From an uncultured Collinsella sp. (GTDB lineage: Bacteria; Actinomycetota; Coriobacteriia; Coriobacteriales; Coriobacteriaceae): a stretch of DNA of 5,395 nucleotides. Made by a program: the position numbers and the translations under genes. A model generated the notes under the pieces. That model was not told where the DNA came from and did not search any database. It was given only the letters and a program-made list of their open reading frames with translations. Shown here piece by piece: positions 1-5,395 of the stretch; position 1 is the first letter of the stretch; each line of letters opens with the position of its first letter. Location of the stretch: assembly GCA_900551305.1 (NCBI GenBank), contig URVK01000130.1:1-5395 (forward strand), given 5' to 3'.

Positions 1-20
1 TCGTCGCAACCCACAGCAGC

Positions 21-29
21 GGGGGGGGG
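21..29. repeat. Homopolymeric run of nine G upstream of the secreted-protein gene
   Basis: Nine consecutive G occur here, followed by AA and five C. The tract lies about 80 bases upstream of the start codon at 112, outside any coding region I can support. G runs of this length are known slippage sites in other bacteria. The G-run and C-run could in principle pair, but the loop would be too short for a stable stem with all five pairs, and no T-run follows. It is therefore not called a terminator. Confidence 0.7.
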
Positions 30-100
30 AACCCCCGGCCTCGGTCTGCACATCAAACGCAGCCAGAAACAAAACACGGACAGGCCGCACTAAATTAGCT

Positions 101-106
101 AAGGAG
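101..106 (+). promoter_or_regulatory. Ribosome binding site of the secreted-protein gene
   Basis: AAGGAG lies five bases before the ATG at 112, which fixes that codon as the start. The encoded N-terminus then gives a normal signal peptide, which independently supports the choice. I found no convincing promoter in positions 1-100. Confidence 0.75.
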
Positions 107-111
107 ACCCC

Positions 112-1542
112 ATGGCATCGAAGAACCTTTTGCCCGTCGTCGCACTCTGCGGCGCGCTCGCAACCGGAACGCCTGTCGCCGCTTGGGCGACTCCCGTCAT
201 GGCAGACTCCTTACCAGTAGCCCTAAGTTCCGCACCAAATCCGTCGAGCGCCATTGCGTGCGAGCGTTTTTCGATCGCACAGGCCGTGATCTCAACCTCG
301 GGATGCCTTCGTCGTAATACGGACGGCTCGATAGTCGTGGATATCAAGCGTTCGAACAAGGCAAACGGCTCCCAGGCGGGGTGCGCCGTCTGCACGTGGC
401 GCTCGGTTGTGCTCGATGCAGATGGCGATCCATGCAATTTAGAGCTGCGCATCGACATCGCTTCGGTCGATGACTCGGCGAACGGAGCGAAGGTCGCCTT
501 CGACGGTGCGTTTTTCGAGAAAGGAGGCGGTATATGTCTGGGCTGCGCCGCCGCGAATGCAGACGATGCGCAGCCCACCCTCTCATTCACGGCATCGTTG
601 CGGCTGACCAAAGCCGGTACCGATGTTATCGCGGCGGGAGAAGCGTCCCTGCTGTTCTACGCCGTCAGCACCAAAGACACAGACGCTCATTTCGAGAAGC
701 CAGCCGGATCACTCAGCCTTACACGAGGGATAGAGGCAGGCCCTATTGAAATCGATGCCCACGCGCAAAGCAGGCAATGCATTCTTGCCGACCCGGCGCT
801 TCTCGAAATGGAGTGGAACGGATCCGGAGCCATCGGAATTCTCCCCTCCGCGCTTGACGCCAAGACGCTCCCCTCAAACGACGAGCCCATCAACACAACC
901 ATACAAGAGGAGAGCGCGGTCAAAGAAGCAGGTGCGGGCGACACGCCATCGCCGACAAACAGCGTCCCAGCTTCTCTCGAAGCACCGAATGAGCCCGCTG
1001 CCGATCCAAACAATCCCGAGCTCGCGGACAGCCTGGGGCTTGCTAATCCTCAAGAGATCGATGAAGGTAACTGCTGCGTGCTTGCCGCGCTCGACCACAC
1101 AGAGGTCATCGACGCTGCGAACATCGAAGTTGCCGCCGCCAATCAGCCCGTCCGCAAGTCGGCTATCATCGCATTTCCTGAATCCATCGAAGTCGTCTTT
1201 TTGCCATCGGGCGAGGTCGTGGCCCCAACACTGCTCACCTTGTTGGGCGCCAAGAATACTCGAAACGAAATTAAAAAGGTCACAGTTGTCGACCCTGCAA
1301 CCACCGCCAAGCTGCGTCTATACGCCGTTGCCGCAAACGGAAGCAAGACCCTGGAATTCGATGGCGACACACTTCTAGCCTGGCGACGTCTGGACATTAT
1401 GCAAGACGTCTCGTATCAGATCGAACTCGAAGGGTTTGATCGTGCCCGCGATGCCAATATCATCGCCGCGGCTATTGAATCCCCGCAGCGGCTTATGACA
1501 CTGCGCTTTGAATACTATCCCTATGTCCCGACAACCACCTGA
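112..1542 (+). CDS. Hypothetical secreted protein, cysteine-containing, 476 aa
   Basis: I do not recognise a family. Seen: a signal peptide with one Lys at residue 4, a hydrophobic core at about 6-17 and likely cleavage after A-W-A (residue 26) or after V-M-A (residue 31). The first half of the mature protein has cysteines at 50, 65, 91, 94, 108, 142, 145 and 223, including two CxxC pairs (91/94 and 142/145). A Pro/Glu/Ala/Asn-rich stretch at about 255-312 looks like a flexible linker. A CC pair sits at 321-322. Residues 351-393 (AFPESIEVVF, then GEVVAPT, then a short beta-like stretch) weakly resemble beta-sandwich repeats of Gram-positive surface proteins. There is no LPXTG motif, C-terminal membrane helix or lipobox, so it is probably released or held by partners. 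It has its own ribosome binding site and is separated by 118 bases from the next gene, so it is probably not in its operon. Being a real gene is likely; its function is unknown. Confidence 0.85.
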   Translation: MASKNLLPVVALCGALATGTPVAAWATPVMADSLPVALSSAPNPSSAIACERFSIAQAVISTSGCLRRNTDGSIVVDIKRSNKANGSQAGCAVCTWRSVVLDADGDPCNLELRIDIASVDDSANGAKVAFDGAFFEKGGGICLGCAAANADDAQPTLSFTASLRLTKAGTDVIAAGEASLLFYAVSTKDTDAHFEKPAGSLSLTRGIEAGPIEIDAHAQSRQCILADPALLEMEWNGSGAIGILPSALDAKTLPSNDEPINTTIQEESAVKEAGAGDTPSPTNSVPASLEAPNEPAADPNNPELADSLGLANPQEIDEGNCCVLAALDHTEVIDAANIEVAAANQPVRKSAIIAFPESIEVVFLPSGEVVAPTLLTLLGAKNTRNEIKKVTVVDPATTAKLRLYAVAANGSKTLEFDGDTLLAWRRLDIMQDVSYQIELEGFDRARDANIIAAAIESPQRLMTLRFEYYPYVPTTT

Positions 1543-1565
1543 GGCTTAAATGCTGCACATCATTC

Positions 1566-1591
1566 CTAATACCCCTTATATAACGTATTAG
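1566..1591. repeat. Perfect 7-bp inverted repeat, possible operator
   Basis: CTAATAC (1566-1572) and GTATTAG (1585-1591) are exact reverse complements separated by 12 bases. The spacer contains TATATAA, which could be a -10 element at about 1577-1584, although no good -35 is visible. The repeat lies between the stop codon at 1542 and the DUF554 start at 1661. It could be a regulator binding site. As an RNA hairpin it would be AT-rich and weak with no T-run, so a terminator is less likely. Confidence 0.4.
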
Positions 1592-1621
1592 ATGAGTCGC
1601 GATGTACCTCGCATTTCGTTC

Positions 1622-1630
1622 TGCTACGAT
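1622..1630 (+). promoter_or_regulatory. Candidate extended -10 promoter of the DUF554 gene
   Basis: TGCTACGAT has the TGn extension plus a TAnnnT hexamer at 1625-1630, about 30 bases before the ATG at 1661. The arrangement matches the TGCTATGAT ahead of the TerB gene. No clear -35 is present, and the TATATAA inside the upstream dyad is an alternative -10. Confidence 0.35.
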
Positions 1631-1650
1631 TGCCACGTTTGCATCAATAC

Positions 1651-1656
1651 AGGAGG
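1651..1656 (+). promoter_or_regulatory. Ribosome binding site deciding the DUF554 start
   Basis: AGGAGG lies four bases before the ATG at 1661. The in-frame ATG at 1592 has no comparable site and would add 23 polar, Cys-containing residues ahead of the conserved N-terminus of the family. The 1661 start is therefore preferred. Confidence 0.75.
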
Positions 1657-1660
1657 GCTC

Positions 1661-2377
1661 ATGCCGGGCTTGGGAACAATCATCAACGTTGTGCTTTTAG
1701 TTGCGGGCGGTCTTTTAGGATTAGCGGGCGGCCGCTTCATTACACCGCGTATCCAAGACACGCTCATGAAAGCATCGGGGCTGTGCGTCCTGTTTATCGG
1801 CCTGGGCGGCACCATGCAAAAGATGCTCATCATCGATGGAAAGGCGCTAGCGACCACCGGTACCACCATGCTCATCGTCTCATTTGCGCTCGGTTCGCTC
1901 ATCGGCGAGGCCGTCAACTTGGAAGCCGCCATCGAGAACCTTGGCGAATGGCTCAAGCGCAAAACCGGCAGCGAGGGCGATAACGAGTTCACCAACGCTT
2001 TTGTCTCGACTTCACTCACCGTGTGTATCGGCGCCATGGCCATTGTGGGATCGATCCAGGACGGTCTGCTCGGTGACTGGTCAACGCTTGCCCTGAAAGG
2101 CGCATTGGACTGCATCATCGTCTGCACCATGACGGCGTCGCTTGGCCGCGGCTGCATTTTCTCCGCCCTGCCCGTCGCCGTGTTCCAGGGGACGATCACG
2201 TTGTTTGCCGGCGCGCTCTCCCCCATCATGACTACGGCAGCCCTCAACAGCCTTTCGCTCGTAGGCTCCATGCTCATCTTCTGCGTCGGCGTCAACCTCA
2301 TCCGTCCTCAGACCTTCCGCACGGCCAATATGCTCCCCTCCGTCGTCATCGCCGTCATCTACGCCCTCCTGTTCTAA
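1661..2377 (+). CDS. DUF554 family integral membrane protein (YqgA/YdfK-like)
   Basis: This is a 238-residue polytopic membrane protein of the DUF554 family, which includes E. coli YqgA and B. subtilis YdfK. Seen: the family N-terminus MPGLGTIIN, then hydrophobic segments at about 3-24, 38-57, 66-86, 112-133, 145-162, 164-186, 195-214 and 224-238. Family-like motifs are the SLTVCIGAMAIVGSIQDGL block at 118-136 with GD at 138-139, the LKGALD block at 145-150, GRGCIFSALPV at 162-172 with an FQG at 175-177, and NMLPS near the C-terminus (223-227). A soluble loop lies at about 87-111. Length and motifs indicate an intact member. The transport or other activity of DUF554 proteins is not established as far as I know, so none is assigned. 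It is a common stand-alone gene. The downstream TerB gene, 87 bases away, appears to have its own promoter, so I see no reason to link this gene to that module. Confidence 0.93.
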   Translation: MPGLGTIINVVLLVAGGLLGLAGGRFITPRIQDTLMKASGLCVLFIGLGGTMQKMLIIDGKALATTGTTMLIVSFALGSLIGEAVNLEAAIENLGEWLKRKTGSEGDNEFTNAFVSTSLTVCIGAMAIVGSIQDGLLGDWSTLALKGALDCIIVCTMTASLGRGCIFSALPVAVFQGTITLFAGALSPIMTTAALNSLSLVGSMLIFCVGVNLIRPQTFRTANMLPSVVIAVIYALLF

Positions 2378-2384
2378 ATCTATC

Positions 2385-2454
2385 AACGCAGCGGTATCTC
2401 GAACACCTGTTTGATGCTGTGCTATGATATGAGGTCACCGTGGCTGCGTTCGAG
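2385..2454. repeat. Two overlapping inverted repeats around the TerB promoter
   Basis: AACGCAGC (2385-2392) is the exact reverse complement of GCTGCGTT (2443-2450). CTCGAAC (2398-2404) is the exact reverse complement of GTTCGAG (2448-2454). The two right arms overlap, so the pairings are mutually exclusive in one molecule. Both enclose the -10 element at 2423-2428, and the inner right arm runs into the ribosome binding site. If transcription starts near 2435 the left arms are not in the main transcript, so a DNA-binding role would be more natural than an RNA switch. Chance occurrence cannot be excluded. Confidence 0.35.
2420..2428 (+). promoter_or_regulatory. Likely extended -10 promoter for the TerB/ATPase unit
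   Basis: TGCTATGAT combines a TGn extension with a near-consensus -10 (TATGAT, 2423-2428). A poor -35 match, TCGAAC at 2399-2404, lies 18 bases upstream; the extended -10 could compensate. Predicted initiation near 2435 leaves a leader of about 30 bases before the GTG at 2465. This position argues against the in-frame ATG at 2411, which lies upstream of the promoter. Confidence 0.5.
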
Positions 2455-2460
2455 AGGAGG
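2453..2460 (+). promoter_or_regulatory. Ribosome binding site selecting the GTG start at 2465
   Basis: AGAGGAGG ends four bases before the GTG at 2465. The first in-frame ATG downstream (2486) is about 25 bases from this site, too far, and the upstream ATG at 2411 has no such site. The close spacing is the same as for the DUF554 gene. Confidence 0.7.
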
Positions 2461-2464
2461 AGCG

Positions 2465-4225
2465 GTGGCCGACCAGGACATCAAGATGCTCATCGAGCGC
2501 ATTATGGCCGAGGCCCGGACCCATCAGTCTGCCCGCTTCTCACATGAAGTCTATGCAGACGAGCCGATTCTCAAGACCGGCCGACAGATGCAGAACTTCC
2601 TTCCCGACCAATACCGCAAGATGCGCGAGATATCGCGCTGGCAGGATGACCCCAAAGGCGGCGCGGGTCGCTGGCTTTCGGAAGCCGAGCTTTTTTACCG
2701 TCAGGGCCTGCTGATGGCCGACTTTGAGGACGACTGCCCCTACAACGGCACCTTTAAGTCGTACTTTCCCACCTACAATGCCATGAGCGATCGACAGTTG
2801 CGCGGCTACTTTACCTGGCGTGCCCAAGTGCGTCGCGGAACCGTCGAGGAAACGTCTACATCCTTTGCCTTTCTGTATCTCTATGAGCTGATTTGCGGCA
2901 TTGGCGTAGATGATCCGCTCGAAGGTTTTAACAAGATCAAGGCCTTTTGGGATGTCTATCGCGCCTTCGAGCCCGGCATCGACCGGTTTGCGCGCGTGTG
3001 GCTGCAGGATTACGCCGTTTTCCACGGACTCGACCCCAAGCTACTTCGCGACTCTAAAACCGTCATGTTCGATAACGCCCTTATCGAGCTACGCCGCGCA
3101 GCGCGAGACCTCTCGCCTGTACCGGCGCCGTCGGCCCAAGTCCCCAAGCGTCGCAAAACCTCCGAGCCCACGCTCCCCCTTCCGCCCGACGAGGCAGGCG
3201 AGGAGCGACTCATGACCGCTATAAACGCCCTCTCCACGTACAACCTGAATAACTCACGGCTCGACCGTTCCCACCATCGCGACCTGCGCCACGTGGCATG
3301 CGCCGTGTATGTCCGTATGGCGCGCTACTATGACACGCACCGAAAGACCGGCATCGTAGCGAGCTTGTTTGGGGAGGAGACGGCCATGCCCTACACCATG
3401 TTTGCCTCGGCCGTGTTCTTTGCGCCCGAGCGCCACGAGGACTGCGAATATCGCCTGGACCCCATTCACATCTACCGCTGCCAAAACGGCTTTTGGGAAT
3501 GCATGCGAATTCACGGCAGCAGGCAAAAAAGCAGCAAGCTTGGTGAGATGATGCGCGCCTGCGACCAACGCCTACGCCTGGCCCTAGACCCCACCCACCC
3601 CCTGAAGGAGGAGAAGGTCCCCAAATATCTGGCCAAGATCATCGATGACGAGATCATGGCATGGCTTTCGTGGGACGCCGCACACCAGCCCATCAAGATC
3701 GATATCGATTTGAGCCAGCTGGGGCACATTCGGAGCGCCGCCGCGCAAACGCGCGAAGCGCTTTTGATCGATGAGGAACGCGAGGACGACGCATCCGCAG
3801 AAGCCGAGGCAGCGGACTCAGGGCAACCGGAAGCCGAGCCCGTAACCGACGCGATTGTCGAACCGGTCGTGGCATCCATTCGGCAGGACTTGACCGACGA
3901 GCCGACCATATCCACCGAACAGTTTGGTGTCGTGGCACCGCTTCTCGCGCCGACGCCCGCGTTCGCAGCTGCTGCGCCCGCTGACGCCACAAACGAACTC
4001 GCGCCCGCCGCAGATGCCTTCCTTCGCGCACTGCTCGAGCAAAACGCAGCGCAAGCGACATCGGCAGTGGCGCACTCGGGACAGAGCGAGGACATGCTCG
4101 TCGATACCATCAACGAGGCGCTCTTTGACCTGGTGGGCGACACCGTAATTGAATTTAGCGCGGCAGGGCCGCAGATTATTGAGGACTACGAAGCAGACGT
4201 GAGAGGATACCTAGACCATGAGTGA
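2465..4225 (+). CDS. TerB-N/TerB-C domain protein, 586 aa
   Basis: This appears to be a cytoplasmic protein; no signal peptide or membrane segment is visible. Residues about 40-210 look like a TerB-N domain: YFTWR at 115-119 is followed by a basic turn (R123, R124, G125) and FLYLYEL at 136-142, then a W/Y-rich helical stretch. Residues 312-371 contain AVFFAPE, a Y-R-C/G-F-W stretch and SSKLGEMMRACDQRLR, typical of the region preceding TerB-C. TerB-C features follow: IDIDLSQLGHIR at 412-423, TREALLIDEE at 429-438, then INEALFDLVGDTVIE at 549-563 and IIEDY at 571-575. Between the two TerB-C halves lies an acidic, Ala/Pro-rich insert at about 439-516. I see no clear canonical TerB fold in the middle. 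Such proteins are predicted from comparative genomics to act in DNA-processing or stress/phage-response systems; the name does not imply tellurite resistance. The stop overlaps the next gene's start, so the two are probably co-translated. GTG start chosen from the ribosome binding site. Confidence 0.88.
   Translation: MADQDIKMLIERIMAEARTHQSARFSHEVYADEPILKTGRQMQNFLPDQYRKMREISRWQDDPKGGAGRWLSEAELFYRQGLLMADFEDDCPYNGTFKSYFPTYNAMSDRQLRGYFTWRAQVRRGTVEETSTSFAFLYLYELICGIGVDDPLEGFNKIKAFWDVYRAFEPGIDRFARVWLQDYAVFHGLDPKLLRDSKTVMFDNALIELRRAARDLSPVPAPSAQVPKRRKTSEPTLPLPPDEAGEERLMTAINALSTYNLNNSRLDRSHHRDLRHVACAVYVRMARYYDTHRKTGIVASLFGEETAMPYTMFASAVFFAPERHEDCEYRLDPIHIYRCQNGFWECMRIHGSRQKSSKLGEMMRACDQRLRLALDPTHPLKEEKVPKYLAKIIDDEIMAWLSWDAAHQPIKIDIDLSQLGHIRSAAAQTREALLIDEEREDDASAEAEAADSGQPEAEPVTDAIVEPVVASIRQDLTDEPTISTEQFGVVAPLLAPTPAFAAAAPADATNELAPAADAFLRALLEQNAAQATSAVAHSGQSEDMLVDTINEALFDLVGDTVIEFSAAGPQIIEDYEADVRGYLDHE
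4202..4225 (+). promoter_or_regulatory. Ribosome binding site and 8-base gene overlap coupling TerB to the ATPase
   Basis: AGAGG at 4202-4206 precedes the ATG at 4218, and ATGAGTGA (4218-4225) holds both the ATPase start and the TerB stop. Such an overlap usually gives coupled translation and near-equal amounts of the two proteins. Confidence 0.7.
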
Positions 4226-5395
4226 TACCGCATCCGCAGCACCCCGCGTGCCCAAGCGCGTCGCTGCCGTCATTCTCAACTCGCTCAAGGGCGGCGTGGT
4301 CCCGCGCATCGGCCTTCCCTACATTACCGTAGGGCGCGAGGTCGAGATCCGCGCCCTGCTCACCGATCTGAGTCTCATCGCCGACGGTGGTGCGAGCTTC
4401 CGCTTTCTGGTCGGTCGTTACGGCGCCGGCAAGAGCTTTTTGCTCCAGACCATCCGCACGCACGCCATGGGTGAGGGATTCGTCGTCGCCGATGCAGACT
4501 TATCCCCCGAGCGCCGTCTGCAGGGCGGGCAGGGGCAGGGCCTTGCCACCTACCGCGAGCTCATACGCAATATATCGACCAAGACGCGCCCCGAGGGCGG
4601 TGCGCTCAACCTTATTCTTGATCGCTGGGTCGCCTCGTACGCCGACGTCGACGAGTCGGTTGTCAATGCCCAACTGGCCCCGCTCGAGGAAATGGTCCAC
4701 GGCTTCGACTTCACCCGCATGCTCCGCCGCTATCGCACGGCCGTATCCGAGGGCGACGAAGAAGCCATGAGCCGCGTGACCAAATGGATCCGCGGCGAAT
4801 ACCGTACCAAGAGCGAGGCTCGCGCCGAGCTGGGCTCCTCGACCATCATCAGCGATGACGACTGGTACGACTACGTTAAGCTCATCGCGCGTTTTTTGGT
4901 CTGCAGCGGCTACAAGGGTATGTTGGTGCTCATCGACGAGCTCGTGAATCTGTATAAGATTCCCAACGCGATCACGCGCCAGTACAACTACGAGAAGATC
5001 CTGACCATGTACAACGACACACTCCAGGGCAAGGCGCAGTACCTGGGCATGATCATGGGCGGCACGCCAACCTCCATCGAAGACCGCCGCCGCGGCGTGT
5101 TCTCCTACGAGGCCCTGCGCAGCCGACTCGCTCAAGGCCGCTTTGCACGCGAGGACCTTAAGGACATGCTCGCGCCCATCATCCGTCTGCAGCCACTCAC
5201 CTACGAGGAGCTGCTGGTGCTGATCGAAAAACTCATGCAAATTCACGCCGGCTACTTTGGCTGGACGCCCACGCTTACCGAGAACGACTTGGTGGACTTC
5301 CTCAAGATCGAGTTCGGTCGTGTGGGAGCCGACACACATCTGACGCCGCGTGAAGTCATTCGCGACTTTATCGAGCTGCTCGACATCCTATGCCA
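4218..5395 (+). CDS. DUF2791/BrxD-like P-loop ATPase (3' end cut by window)
   Basis: The first 392 codons are present, and the frame is open to the window edge. Seen: the family N-terminal GLPYITVGRE at 32-41; a Walker A motif GRYGAGKS at 66-73 (Lys72, Ser73); DADLSPERRL at 92-101; a Walker B strand MLVLIDE at 235-241 with Asp240 and the putative catalytic Glu241; and GGTP at 281-284 followed by an Arg-rich segment to about 304 (Arg290-292, Arg301, Arg303), the likely sensor and arginine-finger region. These match DUF2791 ATPases, which include BrxD of BREX type 2 and homologues that occur outside BREX. All nucleotide-binding residues are intact, so it is expected to be active. Family members are typically somewhat over 400 residues, so a short C-terminal piece is probably missing. 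The protein is soluble and cytoplasmic. It overlaps the TerB gene and probably works with it. No symbol is given because no other BREX gene is visible. Confidence 0.92.
   Translation, partial: MSDTASAAPRVPKRVAAVILNSLKGGVVPRIGLPYITVGREVEIRALLTDLSLIADGGASFRFLVGRYGAGKSFLLQTIRTHAMGEGFVVADADLSPERRLQGGQGQGLATYRELIRNISTKTRPEGGALNLILDRWVASYADVDESVVNAQLAPLEEMVHGFDFTRMLRRYRTAVSEGDEEAMSRVTKWIRGEYRTKSEARAELGSSTIISDDDWYDYVKLIARFLVCSGYKGMLVLIDELVNLYKIPNAITRQYNYEKILTMYNDTLQGKAQYLGMIMGGTPTSIEDRRRGVFSYEALRSRLAQGRFAREDLKDMLAPIIRLQPLTYEELLVLIEKLMQIHAGYFGWTPTLTENDLVDFLKIEFGRVGADTHLTPREVIRDFIELLDILC

Noticed and set aside
60..100. Promoter for the secreted-protein gene (TAAATT at 91-96 as a -10)
   Set aside because: No -35 or TGn extension accompanies it, and it sits so close to the ribosome binding site that the leader would be very short.
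1543..1565. Rho-independent terminator after the secreted-protein gene
   Set aside because: No GC-rich stem followed by a T-run was found here, nor in 2378-2400 after the DUF554 gene.
1592..1660. ATG at 1592 as the start of the DUF554 protein
   Set aside because: There is no ribosome binding site, the extension is polar and unlike the family, and the ATG at 1661 has AGGAGG and gives the conserved MPGLGTIIN start.
1624..2301. Minus-strand open frame of 225 codons
   Set aside because: It is the reverse shadow of the DUF554 gene, whose membrane segments and motifs are clear. The antisense product is Met/Pro/Ser-rich and matches nothing I recognise.
2411..2464. ATG at 2411 as the start of the TerB protein
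   Set aside because: It lacks a ribosome binding site, lies upstream of the likely -10, and adds 18 residues unlike the family. GTG at 2465 has AGAGGAGG just before it.
3511..4143. Minus-strand open frame of 210 codons, Ser/Ala-rich
   Set aside because: It is antisense to the acidic Ala-rich part of the TerB protein, and its composition follows from that repeat-like codon use.
4500..5339. Long minus-strand open frame of 279 codons
   Set aside because: It is antisense to the strongly recognisable ATPase coding sequence and has no family features. Long antisense frames are common in GC-rich genes.
2465..5395. Tellurite resistance operon
   Set aside because: TerB-N and TerB-C domains are named from that operon, but no TerC, TerD or TerE protein is visible and the partner is a BrxD-like ATPase.
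2465..5395. Complete BREX type 2 locus
   Set aside because: Only the BrxD-like ATPase is seen. No PglX, PglZ, PglW or PglY is visible, and TerB-N/C proteins are not core BREX parts.

Overview
The window is high-GC, gene-dense bacterial DNA with four plus-strand genes in a row. Signal peptide style, GC-rich codon use, strong AGGAGG-type ribosome binding sites and extended -10 promoters fit a high-GC Gram-positive. My best guess is a gut Coriobacteriia member such as Collinsella. This is inference: there is no rRNA or taxonomic marker here.

Layout. Positions 1-111 are an upstream region with a run of nine G. Positions 112-1542 encode a 476-residue secreted protein that I cannot assign to a family. 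Positions 1661-2377 encode a 238-residue DUF554 membrane protein (YqgA/YdfK family), preceded by a 118-base intergenic region with a perfect 7-bp dyad and promoter-like sequences. Positions 2465-4225 encode a 586-residue protein with TerB-N and TerB-C domains, starting at GTG and preceded by a likely extended -10 promoter. Positions 4218 to the window end encode the first 392 residues of a DUF2791/BrxD-like P-loop ATPase whose start overlaps the end of the TerB gene by 8 bases.

The most interesting part is the last two genes. The overlap and shared strand indicate one transcription unit. A TerB-N/TerB-C protein beside a BrxD-like ATPase recalls the DNA-processing and anti-phage modules predicted for Ter-domain proteins, and BREX type 2, in which BrxD is paired with a large helicase, BrxHI. 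I therefore predict that a large superfamily II helicase follows just beyond the right edge. Nothing in the window shows the activity, so a defence role is inference. The two upstream genes do not look functionally linked to this module, and the promoter at about 2420-2428 probably marks its left boundary.
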